Part shown: one piece after another, positions 1-8,401 of the stretch
Layout: each line of letters opens with the position of its first letter
How positions within the stretch are numbered: the stretch's first letter is position 1
From: Pseudomonas petrae
GTDB lineage: Bacteria > Pseudomonadota > Gammaproteobacteria > Pseudomonadales > Pseudomonadaceae
Assembly (NCBI RefSeq): GCF_021728295.1
Contig: NZ_JAKJXE010000001.1
Coordinates: forward strand, 620,001 to 684,000
Direction: 5' to 3'
DNA: 64,000 nucleotides
Position numbers and translations under genes: made by a program
Notes under the pieces: model-generated
Seen by the model: the letters and a program-made list of their open reading frames with translations, nothing else
Told to the model about the DNA's origin: nothing
Database searches by the model: none

Positions 1-2
1 AC

Positions 3-1994
3 ATCCCGATGGATAAAGCCGGGCAGTACGTGCTCGACCGCGCCCGCGAACTGAAACGCATGTTCCCGAAAAAGCCGCTGCTGCTCTCTGAAGTCGGCTG
101 GCCGAGCAATGGCCACATGCGCGGCGGTGCGGACGCCACCCAGGCGGATCAGGCGGTTTACCTGCGCACGCTGGTCAACAAGCTCAACCGTCAGGGCTTC
201 AACTACTTCGTGATCGAGGCCTTCGATCAGCCGTGGAAAGCCAGCGACGAAGGCTCGGTCGGCGCGTATTGGGGCGTGTATAACGCCGCCCGCCAGCAGA
301 AATTCAATTTCGAAGGCCCGGTCGTGGCGATCCCGCAGTGGCGCGTATTGGCGATCGGCTCGGCGGTATTGGCGATGCTTGCCCTCGCCTTGCTGCTGAT
401 TGATGGCTCGGCGCTGCGTCAGCGTGGCCGGACATTCCTGACCTTTATCGCCTTCTTGTGCGGCTCGGTTCTGGTCTGGATCGGCTACGACTACAGCCAG
501 CAATACAGCACCTGGTTCAGTCTGCTCGTCGGATTTTTACTGGCGCTGGGCGCGTTCGGCGTCTTTATCGTGCTGTTGACCGAGGCACACGAACTGGCCG
601 AAGCGGTGTGGACGCACAAGCGCCGCCGCGAATTCCTGCCCGTTGAAGGGGATTCGGCCTACAGACCGAAAGTCTCGATCCATGTGCCCTGCTACAACGA
701 GCCGCCGGAGATGGTCAAACAGACCCTCAACGCACTGGCCGCGCTGGATTACCCGGATTTCGAAGTGTTGCTGATCGACAACAACACCAAGGACCCCGCC
801 GTGTGGGAGCCGGTCAAGGCCCACTGCGAGATGCTCGGCCCGCGCTTCAAGTTTTTCCACGTCGCACCCCTGGCCGGTTTCAAGGGCGGCGCCCTGAACT
901 ACCTGATCCCGCACACCGCGCCGGACGCCGAAGTGATTGCCGTGATCGACTCGGACTACTGCGTCGACCGCAACTGGCTCAAGCACATGGTCCCGCACTT
1001 CGCCGATCCGAAAATCGCCGTGGTGCAGTCGCCGCAGGACTATCGCGATCAGCACGAAAGTGCGTTCAAGAAACTCTGCTACTCCGAATACAAAGGCTTC
1101 TTCTACATCGGCATGGTCACCCGCAACGACCGCGACGCGATCATTCAGCACGGCACCATGACCATGACCCGTCGCTCGGTGCTTGAGGAGCTTGGCTGGG
1201 CGGACTGGTGCATCTGCGAAGACGCCGAACTGGGCCTGCGCGTGTTCGAAAAAGGCTATTCGGCGGCGTACGCGCACAACAGCTTCGGCAAGGGGCTGAT
1301 GCCCGACACCTTCATCGACTTCAAGAAGCAGCGTTTTCGCTGGGCCTATGGCGCGATTCAGATCATCAAGCGTCACGCCGCCAGCCTGCTGCGTGGCAAG
1401 GACACCGAGCTGACCCGCGGCCAGCGTTATCACTTCCTCGCGGGCTGGCTGCCCTGGGTGGCCGATGGCATGAACATCTTCTTCACGGTCGGCGCATTGC
1501 TCTGGTCATCGGCGATGATCATCGTGCCCAACCGTGTTGATCCGCCGCTGCTGATTTTCGCGATCCCCCCGCTGGCGCTGTTTTTCTTCAAGGTCGGCAA
1601 GATCATCTTCCTGTACCGTCGCGCCGTTGGCGTGAACCTCACGGACGCGTTCTATGCGGCGCTCGCGGGGCTGGCGCTGTCTCACACCATCGCCAAAGCG
1701 GTGCTGTACGGGTTCTTTACCACCAGCATCCCGTTCTTCCGCACCCCGAAAAACGCCGAAAGCCATGGCTTGCTGGTGGCAATTTCCGAGGCCCGCGAAG
1801 AGCTGTTCATCATGCTGATGCTGTGGGGCGCTGCGCTGGGCATCTGTCTGGTGCAGGGTCTGCCGAGCAACGACATGCGCTTCTGGGTAACGATGCTGCT
1901 GGTGCAATCGCTGCCGTATCTGGCGGCACTGATCATGGCGTTTCTGTCTTCACTGCCGAAACCGAAACCAACGGAAGAACCCGCTACCGCCTGA
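3..1994 (+). CDS. ndvB: NdvB-like GH17/GT2 beta-glucan glycosyltransferase (3' part)
   Basis: Gene cut by the window start; the reading frame is open from the first complete codon and the true start lies upstream. The visible 661 residues after the first in-frame Met begin inside a glycoside hydrolase 17 domain: the motif LLLSEVGWPSNG carries the expected catalytic Glu (about residue 28). Membrane segments follow near 110-131, 142-160 and 168-192, then a family-2 glycosyltransferase domain with CYNEP (228), DSD (314-316), EDAELGL (404-410) and QRFRW (441-445), and more membrane segments to the C-terminus. This architecture is that of Pseudomonas NdvB-type enzymes that make cyclic or linear beta-(1,3)-glucans at the inner membrane. 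The assignment to beta-(1,3) linkage comes from family knowledge, not from this sequence. A hairpin terminator follows the stop codon, so the gene ends its transcription unit. Confidence 0.85.
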   Translation: MPMDKAGQYVLDRARELKRMFPKKPLLLSEVGWPSNGHMRGGADATQADQAVYLRTLVNKLNRQGFNYFVIEAFDQPWKASDEGSVGAYWGVYNAARQQKFNFEGPVVAIPQWRVLAIGSAVLAMLALALLLIDGSALRQRGRTFLTFIAFLCGSVLVWIGYDYSQQYSTWFSLLVGFLLALGAFGVFIVLLTEAHELAEAVWTHKRRREFLPVEGDSAYRPKVSIHVPCYNEPPEMVKQTLNALAALDYPDFEVLLIDNNTKDPAVWEPVKAHCEMLGPRFKFFHVAPLAGFKGGALNYLIPHTAPDAEVIAVIDSDYCVDRNWLKHMVPHFADPKIAVVQSPQDYRDQHESAFKKLCYSEYKGFFYIGMVTRNDRDAIIQHGTMTMTRRSVLEELGWADWCICEDAELGLRVFEKGYSAAYAHNSFGKGLMPDTFIDFKKQRFRWAYGAIQIIKRHAASLLRGKDTELTRGQRYHFLAGWLPWVADGMNIFFTVGALLWSSAMIIVPNRVDPPLLIFAIPPLALFFFKVGKIIFLYRRAVGVNLTDAFYAALAGLALSHTIAKAVLYGFFTTSIPFFRTPKNAESHGLLVAISEAREELFIMLMLWGAALGICLVQGLPSNDMRFWVTMLLVQSLPYLAALIMAFLSSLPKPKPTEEPATA

Positions 1995-2013
1995 AACAAT
2001 GGGGCGCTGTACT

Positions 2014-2043
2014 AAACGGCGGCCTTCGGGTCGCCGTTTTGCT
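2014..2043 (+). terminator. Rho-independent terminator after ndvB-like gene
   Basis: An 8-bp perfect stem (AAACGGCG pairing with CGCCGTTT) closes a loop containing CTTCGG and runs into TTTTGCTTT. It sits 20 bp after the glucosyltransferase stop codon and before dapE. Confidence 0.75.
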
Positions 2044-2099
2044 TTAAGCTATTCGCCGGTTTATCGCCTTGCCTTCAACTCAATATCTGCGGACCTTTC

Positions 2100-3251
2100 A
2101 TGACAGCCCCAGCCGACCTCTCGCCCACGCTGCAACTCGCCTGCGACCTGATCCGTCGCCCATCCGTCACGCCACTGGACGCCGACTGCCAGGCCGTGAT
2201 GATGAAACGCCTGAGCGATGCCGGTTTTGCCCTGGAGCCCATGCGCATTCAGGATGTGGATAATTTCTGGGCGACCCATGGCAGTCAGGACGGTCCGGTG
2301 TTGTGCTTCGCGGGTCATACAGACGTGGTGCCGACCGGTCCGGTCCAGGCCTGGCAAAATGATCCGTTCAGCGCGCTGATCGACGAAGACGGCATGCTCT
2401 GCGGCCGTGGCGCGGCAGACATGAAAGGCAGTCTGGCGTCAATGATTGTCGCCACCGAGCGTTTCGTCGCCGATCACCCGAACCACAAGGGCAAAGTGTC
2501 CTACCTGATCACCAGCGATGAAGAAGGCCCGGCCCACCACGGCACCAAAGCAGTGGTCGAGCGCCTGGCGGCACGCAATGAGCGGCTCGACTGGTGCATC
2601 GTCGGCGAGCCTTCAAGCACAACACTGGTGGGCGACGTCGTGAAAAACGGCCGTCGCGGTTCACTGGGCGCCACGCTTACCGTCAAGGGCATTCAGGGCC
2701 ATGTCGCCTACCCGCATCTGGCCAAGAACCCTATTCATCTGGCAGCACCTGCGCTGGCTGAGCTGGCCGCCGAGCACTGGGACAACGGCAATGATTTCTT
2801 CCCGCCCACCAGCTTCCAGATTTCCAACCTGAATTCCGGCACCGGCGCCACCAACGTGATCCCGGGGGATCTGGTGGCGGTGTTCAATTTCCGCTTCTCC
2901 ACCGAATCCACCGTCGAAGGCCTTAAGCAGCGCGTTGCCGCTATTCTCGACAAGCACGACCTGGACTGGCACGTGGAATGGGCGCTGTCCGGCCTGCCGT
3001 TCCTTACCGAACCGGGCGCGCTGCTGGACGCGGTGTCGGCGAGCATCAAGCACGTCACCGGCCGCGACACCCGTGCTTCAACCAGCGGCGGCACGTCGGA
3101 CGGTCGCTTCATCGCCACCCTCGGCACACAAGTGGTCGAACTCGGGCCGGTCAACGCGACGATCCATCAGGTCAACGAACGCATCCTCGCCAGCGACCTC
3201 GACGTGCTGACCGAGATCTACTACCAGACCCTGGTCAAGTTGCTCGCCTGA
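2100..3251 (+). CDS. dapE: Succinyl-diaminopimelate desuccinylase DapE
   Basis: Hydrolyses N-succinyl-L,L-diaminopimelate to L,L-diaminopimelate and succinate in the cytoplasm, in the lysine and peptidoglycan precursor pathway. It is an M20-family di-zinc enzyme of 383 residues, the usual length. Metal and catalytic motifs are visible: [11 protein letters not shown] (His73, Asp75), [10 protein letters not shown] (bridging Asp107) and [12 protein letters not shown] (Glu141 catalytic base, Glu142 ligand). The C-terminal [11 protein letters not shown] stretch is also typical. Its stop codon shares a base with the start codon of rlmA (TGATG), so the two genes are translationally coupled. The ribosome binding site is weak. 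Confidence 0.96.
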   Translation: MTAPADLSPTLQLACDLIRRPSVTPLDADCQAVMMKRLSDAGFALEPMRIQDVDNFWATHGSQDGPVLCFAGHTDVVPTGPVQAWQNDPFSALIDEDGMLCGRGAADMKGSLASMIVATERFVADHPNHKGKVSYLITSDEEGPAHHGTKAVVERLAARNERLDWCIVGEPSSTTLVGDVVKNGRRGSLGATLTVKGIQGHVAYPHLAKNPIHLAAPALAELAAEHWDNGNDFFPPTSFQISNLNSGTGATNVIPGDLVAVFNFRFSTESTVEGLKQRVAAILDKHDLDWHVEWALSGLPFLTEPGALLDAVSASIKHVTGRDTRASTSGGTSDGRFIATLGTQVVELGPVNATIHQVNERILASDLDVLTEIYYQTLVKLLA

Positions 3252-4060
3252 TGCTGACTTGCCCGATCTGTTCCGCACCGCTCGATTCAGCGGACAACGG
3301 TGTTGTGTGCCCGGCCGGGCACCGCTTCGACCGCGCCCGTCAGGGCTACCTGAACCTGCTGCCCGTGCAGCACAAGAACAGCCGCGACCCCGGCGACAAT
3401 CAGGCGATGGTCGAGGCCCGCCGCGACTTCCTTAACGCCGGGCATTACGCACCGGTGGCGAAACGGCTGGCCGAACTGGCTGCCGAGCGCGCCCCCGGAC
3501 ACTGGGTCGACATCGGGTGCGGCGAGGGTTATTACACCGCGCAGATCGCCCAGGCCCTGCCCGACGCCGACGGCTATGCGCTGGACATCTCCCGCGAAGC
3601 GGTGAAGCGGGCCTGCAAACGCGACCCGAACATCACGTGGTTGATCGCCAGCATGGCGCGCGTGCCACTGCCGGATGCGAGCATGCAGTTTATCGCCAGC
3701 GTGTTCAGCCCGCTGGACTGGGCGGAGGCCAAGCGGCTGCTGTCGCCGGGCGGCGGCCTGATGCGTGTAGGACCGACCAACGATCACCTGATGGAGTTGC
3801 GTCAGCGCCTGTACGACGAAGTCCGCGATTACAGCGATGACAAGCACCTTGCGCTGGTGCCCGAGGGCATGAGCCTGCAGCACAGTGAAACCCTGCGCTT
3901 TACCCTGACACTGGTGGACGGCCAGGCCCGCGCCAATCTGCTGGCCATGACGCCCCACGGCTGGCGCGCCAGTGCCGAACGCCGCGCGAACGTGATCGAT
4001 CAGGCCGAGCCGTTCGAGGTCACAGTGTCCATGCGCTACGATTATTTCGTCCTGAATTGA
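3251..4060 (+). CDS. rlmA: 23S rRNA (guanine-N1)-methyltransferase RlmA-like
   Basis: Predicted to methylate a guanine at N1 in helix 35 of 23S rRNA (G745 in E. coli) using SAM. I start it at the ATG that overlaps the dapE stop, giving 269 residues; the open frame extends further upstream, but that part only shadows dapE. The N-terminus has the zinc-finger pattern of the family: CPIC (Cys4, Cys7) then CPAGHRFD (Cys20, His24). The SAM-binding motif VDIGCGEG lies at 86-93, and FSPLDW is where the family has its substrate loop. It is co-transcribed with dapE. Methylation of exactly G745 rather than G748 (the TlrB type) is inferred from Gram-negative membership. Confidence 0.9.
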   Translation: MLTCPICSAPLDSADNGVVCPAGHRFDRARQGYLNLLPVQHKNSRDPGDNQAMVEARRDFLNAGHYAPVAKRLAELAAERAPGHWVDIGCGEGYYTAQIAQALPDADGYALDISREAVKRACKRDPNITWLIASMARVPLPDASMQFIASVFSPLDWAEAKRLLSPGGGLMRVGPTNDHLMELRQRLYDEVRDYSDDKHLALVPEGMSLQHSETLRFTLTLVDGQARANLLAMTPHGWRASAERRANVIDQAEPFEVTVSMRYDYFVLN

Positions 4061-4125
4061 TGGCTTGAAACACCCGAACAGACTGAATCCGCGAGTGGAT
4101 TTTCCAGAACAACCAAGAGGCATCC

Positions 4126-4503
4126 ATGCGCCAACCCGATATCGAGATTTACCTGAAAGACGCTGACGTCGACCACAAGGCAATCACCGCCTGGCTGACC
4201 ACCGACATCGGCCCTTGCACCGAATGGACGCAGAAAGGCCAGACCTGGAAATGCCGGGCGGGCGATGTGCCCGTCACCTGGATTCCCAAGGCCGTCGGTA
4301 AATGGAACAGCCTGTGCCTGGACAGCGACAAAACCCCGTGGGAAGACGATATCGCCTGCGCCCGCGCCGCCTTCGCCGCTCTGAAAGTCGAAGTACGTTG
4401 CGCGCCAGGGACCTGGGTCGAGGAAGAGAGTGACGCCGAAGCCGATCAATGGATTCGCATCAGCGTTGATGGTGAAGAAGAAATCACCTGGCATACCTCC
4501 TGA
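4126..4503 (+). CDS. Conserved hypothetical protein, 125 aa
   Basis: I do not recognise a functional family. The product is acidic, tryptophan-rich (about eight Trp in 125 residues) and has no signal peptide or membrane segment, so it is probably cytoplasmic. Cysteines occur at several spaced positions (GPCTEW, WKCRAG, LCLDS, IACAR, VRCAPG). The sequence reads as a compact alpha/beta domain ending in ITWHTS. The start is well supported by AAGAGG seven bases upstream. It lies 65 bp after rlmA and 97 bp before plsB, all on the same strand. Nothing in the context fixes a role. Confidence 0.75.
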   Translation: MRQPDIEIYLKDADVDHKAITAWLTTDIGPCTEWTQKGQTWKCRAGDVPVTWIPKAVGKWNSLCLDSDKTPWEDDIACARAAFAALKVEVRCAPGTWVEEESDAEADQWIRISVDGEEEITWHTS

Positions 4504-4600
4504 GACGTCATCCTGACGGGCACCCCCGCCGCTTTGCCCATCCCCACCAGATACGGCAAACTGGCGGCCTCGCGGGCGTCGCCCCTCTCAGCAGAATTCT

Positions 4601-7093
4601 ATGACCCGTTCTCCGTTTCGCCGTCTTGTATTCGGCACCGTGCGCCGCCTGCTTTACCTGTGGGTGCGCTCGGAGACGATCAACCAGTCGTCTTTCACCC
4701 TCAATCTCGACCGCAGCCGCCCGGTTTTCTATGCGCTGCAAAACCCTTCGATGAGCGATCTTGCCGTCCTCGACACCGAGTGCCGCAAGGCCGGTCTGCC
4801 GCGCCCGGTGCTGTCCGTGGCCGTTGGCAATCTGACCGAGCCGGCCGCGTTTTTCTACCTGACGCCCGAGCCTGACTGGCTGGGGCGCCACGACAAACGC
4901 GGCGCGCCACCGACCCTTGAACGTCTGGTCAGCGCGGTCACGCAAAATGCCACCGAGGACGCGCAGATCATTCCGGTCAGCGTGTTCTGGGGCCAGTCCC
5001 CGGACAAGGAAGACAGCCCGTGGAAACTGCTGTTTGCTGACAGTTGGGCGGTGACCGGGCGTCTGCGTCGCTTCGTGACCATTCTGATCCTGGGCCGCAA
5101 GACCCGCGTGCAGTTCTCCGCGCCGGTTCATCTGCGTGAGCTGGTCGATCAGAACAAGGGGTACGAGCGCACGGTGCGCATGGCTCAACGCCTGCTGCGC
5201 GTTCACTTCCGCAACTTGAAAACCTCCGTGATCGGCCCGGACCTTTCGCACCGTCGTCATCTGGTCAAAGGGCTGGTGGCGGATCCGCTGGTCAGGCAGG
5301 CCATTCTCGACGAGGCCGCCCGGGAGAAAATCACCGAAGCCAAGGCCCGGGAAAAAGCCCTGCACTACGGCAACGAGATCGCCTCGGACTACACCTACAC
5401 TGCCATCCGGTTTCTGGAAGTGGTGCTGAGCTGGTTCTGGAACAAGATTTACGACGGCATCAAGGTCAGTCATCTGGAGGGCGTGCAGAACGTCGCTCAG
5501 GGCAACGAGATCATCTATGTGCCGTGCCACCGCAGCCACATCGACTACCTGCTGCTGTCATACCTGCTGTTTCGCAACGGTCTGACTCCCCCGCATATCG
5601 CCGCTGGCATCAACCTCAACATGCCGGTCATCGGCGGCCTGTTGCGGCGCGGAGGCGCGTTTTTCATGCGCCGCACGTTCAAGGGCAATCCGCTGTACAC
5701 CGCGGTGTTCAACGAATACCTGCACACCCTGTTCACCAAAGGTTTCCCGGTGGAGTACTTCGTCGAAGGCGGACGTTCGCGCACCGGGCGCATGTTGCAG
5801 CCGAAGACCGGAATGCTGGCGATCACCTTGCGCAGTTTCCTGCGCAATTCGCGCATGCCCATCGTGTTTGTGCCGGTGTACATCGGCTACGAACGCGTGC
5901 TGGAAGGCCGGACTTACCTGGGTGAGCTGCGCGGTGCGGCGAAAAAGAAAGAGTCGATCTTCGACATTTTCAAAGTCATCGGCGCGCTGAAGCAGCGCTT
6001 TGGCCAAGTCTCGGTCAACTTCGGTGAGCCGATCAAGCTGACCGAGTTTCTCGACCATGAGCAGCCGGACTGGCGCACCCAAGAGCTGGGCCCGGTGTTC
6101 AAACCGGCCTGGCTCAACGAGACCACCCACCGTCTGGGCGAACGCGTGGCCCGCCATCTGAACGAAGCGGCGGCGATCAATCCGGTGAATCTGGTGGCGC
6201 TGGCGTTGCTGTCGACGGCCAAACACGCGCTGGACGATCAAGCCCTGGCGCGGGTGCTCGATCTGTACCTGACGCTGCTGCGCACCGTGCCCTACTCGCC
6301 CCATACCACGCTGCCGGACGGCGATGGCCGGGCGCTGATCGAGCACGTCAAGGGCATGAACCTGCTCTCGGAACTCAGCGATGCGCTGGGCAAGATTCTG
6401 TACCTGGACGAGCAGAATGCCGTCCTGATGACGTACTACCGCAACAACGTGCTGCACATTTTCGCGCTGCCCTCGTTGCTGGCCTGCTTCTTCCAGAGCT
6501 CGTCACGCATGAGCCGCGAGCAGATTCTGCGGTATACGCGGGCGCTTTATCCGTACCTGCAATCGGAGCTGTTCATCCGCTGGTCGCTGGACGATCTGGA
6601 TGACGTCATCGATCAGTGGCTGGCGGCGTTTGTTGAACAGGGCCTGCTGCGTTTCGAGAACGGCGTGTACCTGCGCCCGGCGCCGAGCTCGCGGGCTTTT
6701 GTACTGCTGACAGTGCTGTCGCGGGCGATTGCCCAGACCTTGCAGCGTTTCTACATGGCGATTTCCCTGCTGCTCAACAGCGGTCAGCACACGCTCAGCG
6801 CCGAAGGGCTTGAGGAGTTGTGCACGACGATGGCCCAGCGGCTGTCGATCCTGCACGGCTTGAACGCGCCGGAGTTTTTCGACAAGAGCCTGTTCCGGCA
6901 TTTCATTCAGACGCTGCTGGATCAGGGCGTCCTGCGCACCGACGCCGCCGGCAAATTGAGCTATCACGATATGTTGGGGGATCTGGCGGAAGGCGCCGCC
7001 AAGCGCGTATTGCCAGCGGAAATCAGGCTGTCGATCCGCCAGGTGGCGTTGCATCGCAGCGATGAAGTCGTCGGGGCCGCGCCGATCGCCTAA
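4601..7093 (+). CDS. plsB: Glycerol-3-phosphate 1-O-acyltransferase PlsB
   Basis: Transfers a fatty acyl group from acyl-ACP or acyl-CoA to the sn-1 position of glycerol-3-phosphate, the first step of phospholipid synthesis, at the inner membrane. The 830-residue length matches the bacterial PlsB family. The catalytic H(X)4D motif is seen as His310-Arg-Ser-His-Ile-Asp315. The other acyltransferase blocks follow: [25 protein letters not shown] and [11 protein letters not shown]. The N-terminal 300 residues and the long helical C-terminal part are typical of PlsB and distinguish it from the short PlsC. The ribosome binding site is poor, but the start fits the family N-terminus. A small lipoprotein gene begins about 50 bp after the stop. 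Confidence 0.96.
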   Translation: MTRSPFRRLVFGTVRRLLYLWVRSETINQSSFTLNLDRSRPVFYALQNPSMSDLAVLDTECRKAGLPRPVLSVAVGNLTEPAAFFYLTPEPDWLGRHDKRGAPPTLERLVSAVTQNATEDAQIIPVSVFWGQSPDKEDSPWKLLFADSWAVTGRLRRFVTILILGRKTRVQFSAPVHLRELVDQNKGYERTVRMAQRLLRVHFRNLKTSVIGPDLSHRRHLVKGLVADPLVRQAILDEAAREKITEAKAREKALHYGNEIASDYTYTAIRFLEVVLSWFWNKIYDGIKVSHLEGVQNVAQGNEIIYVPCHRSHIDYLLLSYLLFRNGLTPPHIAAGINLNMPVIGGLLRRGGAFFMRRTFKGNPLYTAVFNEYLHTLFTKGFPVEYFVEGGRSRTGRMLQPKTGMLAITLRSFLRNSRMPIVFVPVYIGYERVLEGRTYLGELRGAAKKKESIFDIFKVIGALKQRFGQVSVNFGEPIKLTEFLDHEQPDWRTQELGPVFKPAWLNETTHRLGERVARHLNEAAAINPVNLVALALLSTAKHALDDQALARVLDLYLTLLRTVPYSPHTTLPDGDGRALIEHVKGMNLLSELSDALGKILYLDEQNAVLMTYYRNNVLHIFALPSLLACFFQSSSRMSREQILRYTRALYPYLQSELFIRWSLDDLDDVIDQWLAAFVEQGLLRFENGVYLRPAPSSRAFVLLTVLSRAIAQTLQRFYMAISLLLNSGQHTLSAEGLEELCTTMAQRLSILHGLNAPEFFDKSLFRHFIQTLLDQGVLRTDAAGKLSYHDMLGDLAEGAAKRVLPAEIRLSIRQVALHRSDEVVGAAPIA

Positions 7094-7141
7094 GCAACGA
7101 TGCGCGCCCTAACCAACGTTTCAACTGACAAGGAAAAGCAC

Positions 7142-7540
7142 ATGAAACACATCCTGCTCACCCTCATGGCCACCGTACTGGCCGCTTGCGCCCATGCGCC
7201 GGACAACCTGCCGGGCTCGGTGGATGGCGAGGTGTTTTACCTGCAGCGCATGGCGCTTCCGCCAACCGCTACGCTGAAGGTCACGCTGCAGGACGTGACG
7301 CTGGCCGACGCGCCCGCCCAGATTCTCGCCAGTCAGAACGGCCCGATCAAAGGCCAGGTGCCGCTGCCGTTCCATCTGACCTACGATCAGAAGCAGGTCC
7401 AGCCGGGGCACATCTATTCGGTCAGCGCGCGCATCGAAGCGGACGGCAAGCTGCTGATGATCAGCACCGAACGCTACACGGTGGACCTGACCCTGGACGA
7501 AAAACCGCCCGTCAAAATTCGTTTGAGCCCTGCCCGTTAA
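7142..7540 (+). CDS. YbaY/YscW-family lipoprotein
   Basis: Predicted outer-membrane or periplasmic lipoprotein of 132 residues. The start at this ATG has AAGGAAAAG just upstream and gives a clean lipoprotein signal (MKHILLTLMATVLAAC) with the lipobox LAAC; an earlier in-frame ATG (7100) would add 14 polar residues before the signal and is less likely. The mature part resembles the YbaY/YscW domain: VDGEVFYLQRMALPPTATL, then TLQDVTLADAPA and LPFHLTYD, a small beta-sandwich. Related domains occur in type III secretion pilotins, but no secretion genes are near. It is followed closely by the DUF4197 gene, and the pair follows plsB as in P. aeruginosa. Confidence 0.8.
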   Translation: MKHILLTLMATVLAACAHAPDNLPGSVDGEVFYLQRMALPPTATLKVTLQDVTLADAPAQILASQNGPIKGQVPLPFHLTYDQKQVQPGHIYSVSARIEADGKLLMISTERYTVDLTLDEKPPVKIRLSPAR

Positions 7541-7579
7541 TCGGGCGTGCATCACAGACCGCTGAAAAGGACATTACCC

Positions 7580-8269
7580 ATGTTGCGTCGCTCTCTTTCG
7601 TTCACTGGCGTATGCGCCGGCCTGCTGTTGTCGGCCAGTGCCTTCGCGTTGTCGCTCAATGACCTGTCGCAATCGGACGCCACCGGCGGGCTGAAGGATG
7701 CCCTGACCCAGGGCGCGCAAGTCGCCGTCAAGCAACTGGGCGTACCGGGTGGGTTCAGCAACAACAAGGATGTGCGCATCGAACTGCCCGGCAACCTGGG
7801 CAAGGTTGCCAAGAAGATGAAGCAGTTCGGCATGGGCGCGCAGGTCGATCAGCTGGAAACCAGCATGAACCAGGCGGCTGAAGCAGCGATGCCCCAGGCG
7901 CAGACGTTGCTGGTCGATGCCGTGAAAAAGATGAGCGTGTCGGACGCCAAGGCCATTCTCAGTGGCGGCAAGGACTCGGCCACCCAGTACCTGAGCACCT
8001 CCAGCCGCGAGCAGATCCGCGCCAAGTTCCTGCCCATCATCAAACAGGCCACTGACAAGGTCGGCCTGGCGCAGAAATACAACGCTTTCGCCGGTCAGGC
8101 CGCGACCATGGGCGTGCTGGACGCGAAAAGCTCCAATATCGAGGGCTACGTCACCGAGAAGGCGTTGAACGGCCTGTTCGAAATGATCGCCAAGCAGGAA
8201 GAAAACATCCGCGCCAACCCGGCAGCGGCGGCGACGGGTCTGGCGAAGAAGGTATTCGGCGCATTGTGA
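7580..8269 (+). CDS. DUF4197 domain-containing exported protein
   Basis: 229 residues with a Sec signal peptide (cleavage probably after SASAFA) and a mature helical domain of the DUF4197 family, recognised from LKDALTQGAQVAV, VRIELPGNLGKV, SDAKAILSGGKDSAT and the C-terminal MIAKQEENIRANPAAAATGLA. The function of the family is unknown; it is presumed periplasmic. The start was chosen for AAAAGGA nine bases upstream and because the signal peptide begins here; the upstream in-frame codons have no such support. It lies 39 bp after the YbaY-like lipoprotein gene, likely in one transcript. A REP element separates it from the convergent mexK. Confidence 0.85.
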   Translation: MLRRSLSFTGVCAGLLLSASAFALSLNDLSQSDATGGLKDALTQGAQVAVKQLGVPGGFSNNKDVRIELPGNLGKVAKKMKQFGMGAQVDQLETSMNQAAEAAMPQAQTLLVDAVKKMSVSDAKAILSGGKDSATQYLSTSSREQIRAKFLPIIKQATDKVGLAQKYNAFAGQAATMGVLDAKSSNIEGYVTEKALNGLFEMIAKQEENIRANPAAAATGLAKKVFGAL

Positions 8270-8283
8270 CATGACCTGCCACC

Positions 8284-8367
8284 TGTAGGAGCGCGCTTGC
8301 CCGCGAAGGGTGTGTCAGTGGCAAACATGGCACAGACACACCGCAATCGCGGGCAAGCGCGCTCCCA
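8284..8367. repeat. REP pair between DUF4197 gene and mexK
   Basis: Two inverted copies: TGTAGGAGCGCGCTTGCCCG at the left and its complement (TCGCGGGCAAGCGCGCTCC) at the right, with about 40 bp between. It occupies the gap between two convergent genes, the usual site of Pseudomonas REP sequences. Confidence 0.85.
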
Positions 8368-8401
8368 CGCCTTCGGCAGAATCAAGCGCAACGAGCCTCA
8401 A

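Noticed and set aside
8284..8367. CRISPR-like array of repeats
   Set aside because: Only two inverted copies with no spacer series; this and similar sites are REP pairs.
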